DNA of 64,000 bases from Taeniopygia guttata (taxonomy: Eukaryota > Chordata > Aves > Passeriformes > Estrildidae). Under the pieces are notes generated by a model. It saw nothing but the letters and a program-made list of their open reading frames with translations. It was not told the DNA's origin and ran no database searches. This document shows positions 9,423 through 22,190 of the stretch, in pieces (positions within the stretch are counted from its first letter, which is position 1; each line of letters starts with the position of its first letter). The stretch is from the NCBI RefSeq assembly GCF_048771995.1, contig NC_133026.1:60575001-60639000 (forward strand), read 5' to 3'. The position numbers and the translations under genes were made by a program.

Positions 9423-12400
9423 TGATGTCTGCTTTTATGTCTGACTAGCTGAGCAACAGCTCTCAAACAGCAGCTTGCTGTGGTTCCTCAGCATGCTGCT
9501 CAGTTAACCAAGAAGTGTTGAAACTTTTTCAGCTTGATCACATTTTTACACTAACTGCAGAAGCTCACTTGTACTTTCAGAATTCAAAAGTTGTGTAAAG
9601 TGGCCTTTAAAAGATACAAACCAACTCTCTGAGGAATTGACCTCTTCCATTTTTTTCCTTCTTGGTACTAATGCAGCACTATTGATTTGCCCTTTGCCAC
9701 AGTATTGACAATGCCAGAAGACTGAAGAGGAGCGGTGTGCTCTGGCTCTGTCCCACTGGGACTGAATGACTGAAGATAGAAATTATGAAGAGACAACAAA
9801 AGGTAGAAGGAAAGCTTTGGATACTGAGAGAAGAGAGAAAATATGAGGAGAAGGCAGAAAAATGAATTTAAAACTACCTATGTAAATTTGCTCCAATGTG
9901 CTGCATGAACATGAATTCGATGGCAATCAGACTTTGATAGCAAAGGAGCGTCTTTTTGTGATTCCTGTGGGAAAGGAGAAATGTCCTTTCTCAGTATTAC
10001 TCTCAGCCAACTGCTCCATTTTACTTCTCAGTCTTTAAAAGCTGAAGTAGTGTGCAGTCATGACAGTGTCTTGTTCCTTCTTGGCATTTGGCTTGTATTT
10101 GGGAAGAGGACTGTGCTGACAGGCTGTTGTCCTTATTCTGTTCTAGGCTGAAATAGCCAAGTTAGAACAGGATTGCTGTTAACAGAAGATTTTTAGTTAC
10201 TTTTCCTTAATAACAATAACAGCAGAGGAGCAAAACACTAAAATACCTGGTTTGATAAATGTTTATAGCACTGTGTACTGTAGATCTAGAAAATTGTATT
10301 TCATTGTAATTTGAGCTTCAAAATATCCCTTTCTTAAAGAAAACTCATTAAATAATGTATTTAAACAAAAAGGGTTTATGGTTTATTGGTCAGTAACTCT
10401 CAGGTGTTCTTTGGTAAACGGTTTGTATATTTCAGATTTTGCTGAATTGATTCGGTGTCCTTGGAAAACGGGGTGGTTTTTTTTGGTATTTTTTTGGGGG
10501 GTTTTTTTGGTTTTTTGTTTTGAGTTTTTTTGGGTTTTTTTTGTTGTTTTTTTTTTTTTTTTTTTTCCTGTTCCAATGCTGCTTGAGGCTGAGGGTGATA
10601 ACTAGCAAGGACACTACCTTTATTTTCCTGTTGCTGGTGGAGGAGTAACCTTGCTGTCACTGTCTCTGGGCTAAGGTGTCTGCTGTGCTAGACATGGGGT
10701 AATTCCGAGAGAGGAGCAGAGGGCAGAACAAGAGTGGAAGGGGAACCATTTCATGTGAGCTAAACTTTGGCTCAGTGCTGGCAACTGATACTCCCCTTCT
10801 CTCATGTGAATAGAAGGATATGCACATAGGCTCTATAAAGACTTTCCCTTCCCTCCATTTGAAGGACAGACTCCCACAAACTTGCCAGCCCCTGTGGCAT
10901 TCACTCCCTACAGCCAACACTGTGGTTTCCCTACTTATGCCCTTACTTTGAAGTGTAGATGGTCAGAACTGACAGCCCACTGAAGGCTGCCCCTTTCAGC
11001 CTGGTGCCTTCTGTAGTTAGCAGCAGCATCCTGGGGTCATGGCTTCTGTGGCAGCAGAGTGACAGGATTTTGGTGGAGGAATTGTACCTTTGGATTATTT
11101 ACTCTGCTTTGAAAAAGATGGCTGTGATAGTAGCCTGTCTTAGCAAGTCATAATGTGAAGGTTTGATGCATTCATAGGGGTGACTTCATCCCTCTGCTGG
11201 GCTTTGTGTCACGTATGGGGCTAGATGGCTAGGTTGGATGGCTTGCTGCATGTTTGTCAATAGCATTTAGTTTTAAACGGGCAAAAGGTATTTTGTCCTG
11301 GCTTTAAACTGGGACTTGAAAAACAAGGTACAGTGTTTGCAACTCATGATTTTTTCTGGATGTTACCATCCTCTTTTACAAAATGGGGGGTTAGCGTGTT
11401 CTCACCTCATGAGGGATGAAGCTAAGGTCACCGATTGCATCTACATGCACTAATCTGCACATGATTTTTTGATTATGTTCACAGTGTATTTTGCAGTTTT
11501 GACCTACTGGACTATCTGACTCAAAGACATGTGGATTTATTTGCAGAACTTGACAGCTGTAGCGGGGATGATGGTTGGGAGCTAAAAAGAAGCCTTTCAG
11601 CCATGAAAAATGTAAAACCCCATTACTTTTATAATCAAACCTTGCATGTCCTTTGAAATTTGCTGATAGTTGTATCTGAGACAAGCAAAAATGGATAAAT
11701 AAGAGGAGGTAGATGGCTGATGGCAGAGAAATGAGCATATTTACATTATTTCCTGGAGCATAATTTTAAACAGAAAGTACTGTTTAAACAGTGGTACTGT
11801 TGAGAAGTCACTGAGTGTCTTCTGTGCTTGTAAATGCGAGCCTTTTCTTAAAAGGCATAAAAACTTTTTTCTTGCTTCTAATGTAAAACATTTTGTTGTG
11901 CCAGAATAGCCTGTTGGCATCCTGCCTGTGCATTCAGTGTGTGGCACCACCATCTCCATAAGGGATCACCATGGTGGCATTGCCTTACTGGCATGGCTTA
12001 CTGGCCTTGGAGTGTGCCGCTGCATCCATGTGGGTTGTGTCTCTCATGGCTACAGAATGTGTTGCTACTGTAGTGCCCCTTAAGTCTTGCTTCAAGTAAT
12101 CTCTTTGTAGCAAGCTTGGCTTCATCACCAGTCCTCATGTTTATTTACAGCTCATACATGTAATTTTCCAGCAAATTGTACATATTCACTTCTTAAGCAT
12201 AACTTTGCTACTTTGGAAGTGCTGGGTGTTAATGAAATGTCACACTTGGCTCTGAAAGTAATTTCTGCATCTCTGCACTAGTCATGGATGGTGCCTCTTG
12301 GGTGCAGCATTGCAGGTCTGGGCTTGCAAATGTGTGCTTGAGTGGGTTGGTTGGGATAACCCCGTGAAGGGTGTTGCTGGTCTGGAGGGCAGGAGGGCTT

Positions 12401-14822
12401 GAATCAATTTAAGCAGAGCAGTAGGATTCAAAGGAGTGAACAGAATAGCAGCTTCAGCCTGATCTGCCTGATTTCCCTGGACACTGCCAGCCCCTTAGTG
12501 GAGAGGTGTGCTTTTTCAAAGAGGAGAAGGCACTCAAGCCAAACAGTTCTCAGCAGTGCTGTTGGGTCAGGTCCCTCAGAGCTTTGGCTGCAGGGGGCAG
12601 CTACATGGCCAGAAGATGGTAAAAATATGTTTTGGGCTCAGCTGGAACCAGGACAGTCTTGGTGTCTGTTAAATGTTTACTGTTCTCTGTTAACCTGCTT
12701 TACTGCCCTGCCTTGTTAGTTCTGTTGACTTGTTTGGGGCTAACGTCTGCTATTGTTGGAGTAGTTGCTTTGTCTTACAGATTTGTTACTTGTGTGCTTG
12801 CACTGAGAGTTTCATGGGGTACTACGTGAACCAATCTGTTTCCTCTTGATTGCTTGCATTTTGCTGTGCCTCAGACTGATGCTGTAAGTATTCGAATGCC
12901 TAACAAGCCTAAGAAGACTCCTGCTTCTGTGGAAGGCTGAAAGTTAAAATTTGTCTCCTGCCTGAGAGCAAGAAACTCTTTGCAGCCATTTCAATCAAAA
13001 GGTGAGGGTGGAACCCCCCCAAATATTTAATAGACTAACTGCAGCCGCAGGGCACAATCAGTATACCACTTATCTAGGACATCAGTGTGGAAAATGTTCC
13101 TTGTTTGCTTCAAGTCCCTGGTTTAAATGCTTGGTCCCTGCTTTTATCCAGACTGTTTTATTTGTATTTCCATTCCTGTTGAGGTCAACAGTTCATTCTT
13201 TAGATCATCCTTTCTCCGGCTGACAAGTTTGGATTCACCTGCGGTTGACTTGGATACCTCGTCCTACCTTTTATCTCATGCCATGAGCTAAGCTTGCCCT
13301 CTAGGTTGAGACTGAGCCAGGATCTGAACAAGGCAGACACTATCTCATCTTTTCCATATTTTTTTAATATTGTAAGCTGAAGAGAGACACTTAAACTGCA
13401 AGAGCTCATCAGAAGCATGACGGCATGAGGAAGCTGTTGCATAATAAGTGCAGTGTGACAGAGACCTGGGACAGGCAGGACTGGTCTGCTCCCTCATAGG
13501 GAGAGCCAGGAGCCGGTGATCCCGAGGCTTTCTGCTATAAGGGATTCGGGGTGCCTGATTTACAATCAGAATGTGGATTCCTGCACGTCTGGCTTTGGGG
13601 GAGAGGATGAAGTATGCAGTCCCAAGGCTGGGGAAGTAGTTCCTGCTGTTGGATGGAGTTCAGCTGGCTCTTCTTGCCCTGTTGCCCATTAGGGTCTCAG
13701 TTCCAATGTCCTGCTGCTCATCACAGCCTCTGGTGCATTTGGTGGTTTTGTTGGAGCTTGTTCTTGTGTGTGTCTCATTAAAATTAAGGAAACAGACAGA
13801 AAAGGGATCTTTTACCAATGGTTCTATAGAATTGTCTTTGGAGGTTTGTGTTTAGAGCATGTAGGTAACTTAGGGGTGTCCCAGGGGCCATCGGTGGGCG
13901 AGGATGGGGCTCTGGAGGCCTTCAGGAGCTCCAGTGCCAGCAGCCCTGTGACAAGAGCCTGGGCACCAGACACAATGCTCTGAGCACAGCAGGCTCTTCT
14001 CCCCTTGTTAGATTCAGCACAGCTGCACCAAGAGAAATAAATGTGTTTTAACCATAAAGTTGTCAGTATTGACTCGTGGAACAGATGGGATTGTTTTGCT
14101 AATTAAATGTATGCTGTTGAATGCTTTAAAGGAAATTGGGATGCAGAACTATGAAGAGAGACTGGTGTAGCAGAAGTCTGTGACTTGTAAGATGCTTTTT
14201 CATTTTAATTCCTCTTAAGGAGAGAGACACCGGCATTTTGTGGGGGGAAAAAAAAATCTGCCAGTAGGTGCCCTTGCAGTTAGTACTTACCTTGGTCCTG
14301 AAATTACAGAATATATAGTGACATCCAGTGCATAGAATAGTGCATAGAATACATAGTGAAGTGCCCTGCTCAAATGTCTTTAAAATTGGGTGGCAAAGAA
14401 GAGCAAAAATTGTTGTATCTTTTTAAAGTGGCCAAATCTGTCCTCCTGAAAGGAGCAAATCTCTCTGAAAGCAAGCTTTGCCAGGTCACCTATGGTAGTT
14501 TCATTTGACAATGGGTAAAGAGATTTTTCTGTTTTCTCATTTCTGTTGGGCAAGATTTGACCACAAATTTTCAGAATTTGTTGCTTTGCTGTTCAGTATC
14601 AGCTCAGGTATCAACAGAGTCGTTCCCTGGCATTTTTTGAATGCTTTGGAGATAAGAACATGGGAAAGGATGTCCCCAGACCATCCTGCACCATCAGAAA
14701 TAGGAATGTCTAGGAAGGGGGATCCATAGCAAGAGACCCTTCCCATTCCCAGTGGTCTGTGGCTTGCACTTGTTTGAACCAGGAGCAATGTCCTTGTGAA
14801 GATGATCGGAGATGACTTTCAG
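9423..14822. other. Intergenic region between convergent PHLPP1 and MARVELD3-like
   Basis: No gene is supported here. It is mostly unique AT-rich sequence with short random frames. A T/G homopolymeric tract lies at 10477-10566, and small imperfect repeats of TGCATAGAATA occur near 14330-14350. No conserved protein match was seen on either strand. Confidence 0.6.
10477..10566. repeat. T-rich low-complexity tract
   Basis: About 90 bases made almost entirely of T runs broken by short G runs, ending in a pure run of about 20 T. It generates artefactual Phe-rich (+) and Lys-rich (-) frames. No element was recognised beside it. Confidence 0.9.
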
Positions 14823-14835
14823 GCCTCCTGTTTTT

Positions 14836-14837
<2 letters not shown>

Positions 14838-14878
<41 letters not shown>
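14838..14878. repeat. 41-base pure T run (A tail on the - strand)
   Basis: An uninterrupted run of 41 T abuts a GC-rich block on its right. On the minus strand this reads as GC-rich sequence followed by a long A tail, as expected for a retroposed RNA, although a simple poly(T) expansion is possible. Its purity suggests it is young. Confidence 0.9.
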
Positions 14879-15142
14879 CCCCGGCGGGGAAAGGCGTATT
14901 CCTGCTGGCCGTGTTATTTGGGAGCTGCGAGGGCTCCCCCTCGTGTTGCCGGGGACAGGACCAGCGCTGCTGCATCCTCCCCCTTGGCGGCGGCCGGGGC
15001 AGCGGCGGCATCCCGCACCCTCTGCTCCCCCTACATGAGCCGTGCAGGAGCACCAGAGGCTGGGAAAAGCCTTTCTTCACCAAGGAAGGCAGCAACACAG
15101 ACATAGCAGGCGTTGTTTCGCACAGACTGAGGGGTCTCAGAA
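14879..15142 (-). other. GC/CpG-rich block ending in an A tail; possible retrocopy
   Basis: This stretch (for example CCGCCGCTGCCCCGG on the minus strand) is far richer in G+C and CpG than its surroundings and ends exactly at the 41-base A tail (minus-strand view). The 8-mer GCCTCCTG occurs at both edges (14823-14830 and 15143-15150), compatible with a short target-site duplication. It does not resemble any protein I know in either direction. Alternatives are a small unmethylated GC island next to a simple repeat, or a lncRNA exon, since GCCAG|GTAAAA at about 15258 would be a plausible + strand donor. Confidence 0.35.
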
Positions 15143-15422
15143 GCCTCCTGAGTGTTTCTAACACATTTGCTGTGAGTCCGAACAAGGATGTGAGGGCTGA
15201 AGGAGCCAGGGAAGCCACGTCTGCTACTGCTCAGGAGAGCACCTGCAGCGCTGCCAGGTAAAACAAGGCCTTAGCAAGATCTCACGTAGTCTTAGCAAAT
15301 TATGTGCAATGAGATTTTGATTCCAGCATGTCTTATTTGAACCAATAAACTGCCAAATCTTCACTGTCAGAGCTGATTCAGTCTAAAAATCTGAATCCCC
15401 TTTAAGTTGCACAAGTGCTGAA

Positions 15423-15860
15423 GCATGTCCAGAGGAAGGCAGTGGAGCTGGTGAAGGTCTGTACCACAAGTGTGATTAGGAGCAGCCTAGGGAGCTGCTT
15501 TGTTTAGGTAGTTCAGGAGAAAAGGAGGCTTGGGAGATGTTACCACTCTCTACAACTGCATTGAAAGGAGGGTGTATCCAGGTGAGGGTCAGCCTCTCCT
15601 CCTAAGTAACAAAATGAGACGTAATGGCATTGGGTTGAACCGAGGGAGTCTTAAAAAGATTTCTTCGGGCATTGAAATGTGTTCAGGCATTGAAACAGGC
15701 TGCCCAGGGAAGTGGTGGCATCGCCATCCCTGGAAATGTTCAAAAGATGTGGTTGTGGGCACTTGAGGACATGGTTTAGTGGTGAACACAGCAGTGCTGG
15801 GTTAACAGCTGGACTTGGTAATCTTAGAAGTCTTTTTCCAATCTTAATGACTCTGTGATG
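15423..15860 (+). mobile_element. CR1 LINE 3' fragment, sense
   Basis: The sequence follows the 3' part of avian CR1 retroposons. Landmarks are AAAGGAGGCTTGGGAGATGT, AACAGGCTGCCCAGGGAAGT, CCATCCCTGGAAATGTTCAA and the 3' end GGACTTGGTAATCTTAGAAG through CTTAATGACTCTGTGATGG. It is 5'-truncated, as nearly all CR1 copies are, and moderately diverged, with no intact coding potential. The 3' end is present and the copy is on the + strand. The left boundary is approximate. Confidence 0.85.
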
Positions 15861-18740
15861 GTGCCATTTTGTTGGGGAATTATTTTTGTACTCTGAAGCA
15901 AGGAAAACACCCTACTTGCACCTGTGTGCATCTGTCTTATGAGCCTTTCTACAGCCTTCTGAAAAACTACCTGTAAAACACATGCAGGCATTTCTCAGAC
16001 TTGAGCCCCTTGTTCAAACAAAACAAGGCCCGAGAGTTTTGGGGAGCGCAGTAGCAGCTCTGTGTGTGAAAGGCATCCCTGGAAATCAATAGACTATAGT
16101 AATGAAGGGCATCCTGTGACTTGCCTGTTTTGCACTGTCACACGCCTGAACCAATTACATCAAATGCCTTGACAACTGGTGGACCTTGTGAGGGGTCTCA
16201 TTTTTATTTATGACAGGTGATGTTGAGCATCTGTGACAGTTTTTATGCTGTGTTGGCGTTAAGCTGCTGCAATACCCTGAGCGCCACCACTCCTGGGAGA
16301 TGAATGATTTGAAGGAGAAGAATAACGATGAATGTCACAGCTGTCACAAATACTGCACTCATAGTGCCCTTCAGTAACTTACCTGAGTCTTGAAAAAGAA
16401 AAGGAGGCGTCCAAGTTCGGCAAATGTGATTGAGGGATTTGAGCTACTGAAGGTCTGATGTGTATCTTAGCTTTGCTTTACTCTATGGTGAATGTAAGTT
16501 GTGGTGGAAAATTACCACAAGAGTAACTTTAATGAACCCAAGTCTGCAATAGGAGTAAAAATACATGGATTATGAAAGGAAAATTAAATTCAAACTGTTC
16601 TTTATTGCTCTAATCCCTGTATATATTCTCATCAATTTAAAGCAGTTTCCCATGTAAACTGAGATCCTGACTTTTCTTAATGCTAAGCCTTGAATTCAGT
16701 TTCTGCTGTTGCACAACCGGTTAGGATTCCTAGTTGCTTCTGCACATTGGATACACTGAAACTCTTCTCTGGAGGGCTCATGGAGAAAGCTTAAATTGGG
16801 ATAAAATGTATTATAGTCTGGGAATGTTTTCTTTTAATTATCTTTTGTCATTAAGAAAATGGGAGAGCTTCTTGTTTCTGCTTACCTGAAAATTTCCTTT
16901 CTGTGGATGGGTACAAAGGTCCTTCCCTCTTACAGTTGCTCTGCAGCAGGATGGCAATGCCCTAATACATGCAGACCTTCCAGCAGCACCAGATTTCCAG
17001 TTCCAGATACATGATTTTTTGGGAAATGTAAAGGCTATGTTAAGCTTATTTGGAAGAGTAAACATCCTCTCTCCTCTTTGTCCTCCACCCCCGCACTTTT
17101 GCCTTTCACACTGAAACAAGAGACCTGTGTCCTTGGATGTTGATTTGCTCTCTTTTAAACAAGATTTACTCCAGACCGATCTATTTTCTCAATTTGTTTG
17201 AATAAAGGACACTTCTAGGAAAATGGGTACTCAAAGGTGCACAGCCCAGCATGATGAAATTTTCATGGCAGTATACTCAGTGTTAGGATGCAGGATCAGG
17301 GGAGAGGATTCCCTCCCCTCCTTCCTCCTCTCTACTTTCTTTTTTTCTATCTTTCTATCCTTCTCAGTGTAAATATCTTATGCCCTTTGTTTCCTCCTCA
17401 AGATTAGGGCATAGAGACACTTTTTTAAAGACAGATTATTTTTCTCTGCGAATATTCTGTGGGGAGGGGGTCCCTCTGTGGGTGGCTAATGCTGGGGGGC
17501 TCAGCTGGAGGATTTTCTCTCTGACTGACTAAAGCTGTTTGCTTACACTGAAGCAGAGTGGTGCAAACTGATAGTTTAAACCCAAAGGGGTAGGCCGGGA
17601 GTCTCACAGCTAGCTCTGAGATGAATGAGCTACTCAGCTCCTTTCACTAGTGACCTGTCATCTGCAGTGGGGCTTTTCTCCTGCCAGGCAGCTCCAGTTC
17701 ACCCTGCAACCTGCATCCATTTCCTCACATCTCCAGGGATGGTGGCCATTTTAATCATCTTTGTGAAGGTTCAGAAAAGGCTTGGTGTCTCAGAATTTGC
17801 TGTACCCAAGGTTTTGAGGTTGAGAGATGGTGTGCTGTTTACCCCCAGGACAGCCTTTTGGAGAAGGGCAGGTTTGGCCTTTGCTATCCCTGTTTCCTTC
17901 ACAGCAGGTGAGTAGCTGTGGTGGTCACAGAGGGCAAGCTGGATATGGCCTGAGGATTGCCCTTACCAAAGTGGGACTGAGGGTGATGGCAGTGTGCAGT
18001 CCTTTGGCTGCAGGTGAATTAGGCTGTCAGGGGCTGTGTCAGAGAAACAGCTGAGCTTGTTTTCAGTGCTGACCTTGAAGGCTGCACGCAGGCAATGCAG
18101 GCACGTGTATGCACAGGGCAAGCAGCAGGGAAAGGCTCAAAGGAATGGCAGGGCTGACAGGAGCCATTTGCCCTGCCTTTGTTTACTGGTCCAAATGTGC
18201 ATTACTGTCCCATACTAACTGGCAGTCGCTGCTCAGAGATAATGGTCAGGCACAGCCATCTCCAGCAGAAAGGGGGAAGGCTAATCTGCCCTGGAAGAAG
18301 GACCACCTGCAATGGAAGCTGGGGACAGCCTGTTGCGGCCTTAGTCACATGTGTCTGCTAGAAAATCTACGCTCTTGTATTACACCTTCCTGGCTCACAC
18401 AGTCGAGATTTTCATGACTTCTAGAGGATTTTAAGTATTATTTTATAGTTGGAAAGCAGGGTGGTTTGGATTGTTCTGATGGCATTTGGCTTGTCCTTCA
18501 CCCGAACAGGTAGGAAAGCTGCTCCTTTCCTGCCTTAGTCCTCTGAGAAGTATTTCTGGGATTTTCCCCTCTCCTCTCCTCCACTTCCTTCTGTGAAGGT
18601 GAATGGAGGAAACAGCACTATTTATTACCTCTTCACAATTGTTTCCTAATAATCTTTCTTCATGGTGTCAAAGAAGGAGACAAATTCAAGGCACAAAACT
18701 TTCAGGAAACTGTCATTCACTGGGCCGTGGCTTTCTTTGG
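15861..18740. other. Intergenic, no gene seen
   Basis: Unique sequence between two CR1 fragments. It has only short chance frames, a pyrimidine-rich stretch at about 17310-17365 and a mildly GC-rich part at 17600-18350. No protein, RNA gene or repeat family was recognised. Confidence 0.55.
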
Positions 18741-18754
18741 GTCCCTTTGCTTGC

Positions 18755-19435
18755 AGTGTTTCAGGACCTTGGCATGTTTGTTGATGACACCAAGCTGACG
18801 GCTGGAATGCTTGAGGTAAGGGATGCCATCCACAGCCACCTGCCAGGGTCTCCAGGCCTAAGGAGCAGGCCAATGTGAACCTCACAAAGTTCACACAAGG
18901 CCAAGGGTGAGGTCCTGCATTTGGGTTGGGACAATCACCAGGATCAGTACAGACTGGGTGCTGAAGGGATCGAGAGCAGCCCTGTGGAGAAGGACAGGGG
19001 GAATAAAAAATGGATTTGAACTGGCAGTGTGCTCTTCCAGCCCAGAAAGCAAATCATATCCTGGGCTGCATCAAAAGCAGCATGGCCAGCAGGGTGAAGG
19101 GGGGCATTCTGTCCCTCGGCTCTGCTCTGGTGAGACCCCATCCACACTGCTGCATCCCGCTCAGGGGTCACCAGCACAGAAAGGACACGGACCTTTTGGG
19201 ACGAGTCCACAGGAGGGCCAGGACAATGATCAGAAGGCTGGCTATCAAGACAGACTGAGCGAGCTGGGGTTGTTCAGCCTGAAGAAAAGAAGGCTCTGGG
19301 AAGACCCTTTTGTCTTTCAATATATAAAAGAGAGCTGAAAAATGTGGTGAGAGACTTTGTAGTGACAGGACAAGGGGGAACCATTTTAGTAAAAGAGAGT
19401 CGAATTACTTTTGATATAAGGAATAAAGTTGAGGC
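18755..19435 (+). mobile_element. CR1 LINE fragment, sense, with relic of reverse transcriptase C-terminus
   Basis: This fragment begins in the end of the CR1 reverse-transcriptase frame, where DNA around 18770-18800 translates to MFVDDTKLT, matching the FVDDTKLS-type motif downstream of the YADD box. It then follows the CR1 3' segment: GTGAGGTCCTGCATTTGGGT, CTGGTGAGACCCCATCC, GGTTGTTCAGCCTGAAGAAA and GTGACAGGACAAGGGGGAAC. It is 5'-truncated, also lacks the terminal 3' end, and is disrupted by stops and indels. Confidence 0.85.
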
Positions 19436-19929
19436 TGTAAAAGTTAGAAACCAGAGGGGATGACGAGTGGAGGGAAGCAACTGGGTGAAGAGCTGAGAGA
19501 ATGTGACTGTGACTAATCTGTAGTCAGCACCTACTTTTTGACTCTCCATGTAAAACACATTAAAATTGCTCCTGCTAACAGGAGAGGGACCTAAAATATT
19601 TGGACTGTGAGGGACCCAGGTGTCCAAGGGAGGAACACTACAGCAATAGTCCACAGTGGAGCTCTGTGCACCATCTTCCAAAGACTGAAATACCTTGCAG
19701 CAAGTGAGGCCTTTACTACAGACACAGGGAATAAAGAGACAAGCAAAAAGAAAAAAAAAATTATGCTCCCAAGAAGATTATTGCTTTTACACAGCAATGC
19801 CAGGCAAGCATCCAAAAATTAATGGGACAGAATAAGAAGCCCTGAGATTATAATTCATATTGTACATGTATTTAAGGACTGATTTAAATTTATGAATTCT
19901 TACTTGCAACATTTTCTAAGCTTTTGAAT
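19436..19929. other. Intergenic spacer between CR1 and LTR
   Basis: About 500 bases of unclassified sequence with a short A run at 19751-19759. It may contain further decayed CR1 sequence at its left side. No gene was seen. Confidence 0.4.
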
Positions 19930-20588
19930 TTGTCATTTCAAGGTGCTGCTGCTGCCATGCCACCCTCAAGCCCCCTGGCTTCACCTGCCTGGCAGAGACA
20001 GGGTCAGCTGCGGGAGTCACTCCCCGGGATCTCGAGGAGTCGGGGAGCAGCTAAGGCAGAGTGCTGCACTGTCTGCCTTGTTTGGAGGAGAGGCGGTGTC
20101 CGAGGAGGTAATAAAGGGACTGACTCAAGGCTGGGGAAACAGTTTTAGGTTTAACCCAGGCTCCGAGGAGAAGCTCTCAACTCCAGAGAATCCAACAGCC
20201 AAGAGCCCTCTCGAGACTCCCTCAACATCTTAAATACTGGGGTGGTAACAAGGGGAAGGGGACGCCCATTAACCAATGGGGGGATTTGGGGGAGTGGAAG
20301 GTGGAGGGATAGACTGATACAAAAACCAATAGGGGAAATTTAAGGGAGGGACCCCTGGCCCTCACCCAATCACTTGATGCCCAGGGTAGAGATTCTGGAT
20401 GAGTGGGATGGGGAGCCGAGTGATGGACAATGTACCAGGGAGGGGACAGGGGGATGCCTAAGCAGTTTTAGGGAGATTGACATTGAGGGAAAACACGGGA
20501 AAACTCGGGGGAGAACCACTGGGAGAAAATGGGGGGTGAAGGGGTAAACTATTACAGAACAGTTATAGAAACATAAAAACAATACAAC
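19930..20588 (-). mobile_element. Solo LTR of an avian endogenous retrovirus (fossil)
   Basis: On the minus strand the block has LTR-like organisation: a G/C-homopolymer-rich U3-like part, a CCAAT box in ACCCCATTGGTTAATGGGC-like context near 20270, a TATA-like TATTTAAGA near 20232 and a CTTTATTACC segment near 20110. No internal genes follow, so it is read as a solo LTR. The exact class (ERV1 or ERVK type) cannot be fixed by eye. Boundaries are approximate; it appears moderately old. Confidence 0.55.
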
Positions 20589-22014
20589 ATACTGTTTTTT
20601 TGTTGTTTGTATAAGTTAATAACAGTGTGTCATTGTGTAACTAAACCTGCTTTCAAACTGTGCAAGGTATAGGGGTAGCACAGGAGTGCAGGCAGAGATG
20701 CCCAACAAGTGGTCAGCTGCAGCTTTAGCTGCATGCCAGACATCCCTGGAACAGACTTTGCAGCTGATTACAGCATACCAGAGAAGGTCTGGGCTTTGGC
20801 AAAGACCTAGAAATCAAAGTCCTAATTTCCTAACTCTGTGAAGACTGTGAGTCATAGCAAGTTTGGAAAAACTCTATTCCTGTCTCTCCATAAGCATAAT
20901 AATGCTATGGAAGTTGTTGGTGTTCAAAGTGTTAAACATATGTTTAAGGAATTATATAAATGGTACTTATATAAAGGCTCCTAATCACTTCCAATCAGAA
21001 TCATAATGTTTTCTTGTTTGGCCTCAAACACAATCCTTTAAGATGTGTGTGTGTGTATACATATGTGTATGTATGAAGTATGCAGTAAATAAGCTCTACT
21101 GTGGTTCAAAAAAGCCTCATCCAGGCAATGACTGTGAGCCAGACAAAACTGAAAAGAATTAAAATGGCCAGAGCTTTCCCTCCTCTCAAGCTGACAAATC
21201 TTATGCACTTGAAGAACAGCCTTTTCTTTTTCCTCATCTTTGAAGACCAGTGATCTATTTCAAAGGACTCTTAAAAGATGTTCTCTTAAATTTATTTTCT
21301 CAACCCTGGGGCATACATTACTGCTGTTCACTCATGCTTTGCCTGTTTAGATATGTACTTTTTGTCATTGTTACAGCATTCCCAAGGCAGGCAGCATGTT
21401 CCCATGTCCCCGATTCAGGTTCTACCCACCACTGGCCATGGAGTCATCAAGCCAAACCTTGCGTAAATGCTTACAGAAGCAAATGGTATCTTTACTAAGC
21501 TGATACCTGGCCACAGTGATGCCTCTTAGGTTCTGATCTGTGCTTAGTGAGATAGAAAAATGTAGTAGGAAACTGGATAAGGACCCTGCATGCTGCCTTT
21601 GACATTGCAGCTAGTTCCCCCAGTGGCATTCCTCAGGGAGCACATGATCGGCATGTGTAAACCCCCGTGACTCAAAAGATAAAACGCTTCCCTAGCCCAG
21701 GCAAAAAACGCTTCACTAGGCCAGGTTACAAGTGTAACTTCGGACAGGATTCAGAGAAGCACTCGGGTGTTCTTTGCTTTGGAAGCACTGTAGTGGATAA
21801 AGGAACAGGACACACAACAGACACAGGATCCATTGAAATTTGCCCGTCCTAGCTGTGTATTCAATTCTCTTTGTCATTTTGGCAGCAACGCAGTTGTAAC
21901 CTGTTAAAAGCCCACTGCTCTTTGGATTTGCTCCGTGCAGGATGAAAACATTACAATGAAACACATTTTAAATGCAGGAGTCCAGCTTGAGAGATCGGTG
22001 CAAAAATCCTTGTT
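20589..22014. other. Intergenic spacer before the MARVELD3-like 3' end
   Basis: No gene was recognised. The stretch contains a short TG/TA microsatellite (pure TG at about 21044-21057, followed by TATACATATGTGTATGTATG) and otherwise unique sequence. Confidence 0.6.
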
Positions 22015-22190
22015 AAAACAGTCACTCAATGTCGATTTTATTACATGATGTTGTAGCAGTATGGTTACAACCAGTGATTCAATACACACTTCAGCACTTG
22101 AAGGAAAAAACACTGTGGGCTGGCTGCCTGTTTGCGAGTGTCCATCTTTTGCTGAATCTTCAGCTCTCTGGCCCAGTCCCAGAGCTGATT
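22015..22190 (-). other. 3' UTR of the MARVELD3-like gene
   Basis: On the minus strand the TGA at 22193-22191 is followed by about 150-180 bases to an AATAAA signal (plus-strand TTTATT at 22037-22042). Cleavage is expected around 22015-22025. The UTR is short, and its end is inferred from the signal alone. Confidence 0.6.

Noticed and set aside
10378-10660. Phe-rich and Lys-rich frames
   Set aside because: Artefacts of the T-rich low-complexity tract.
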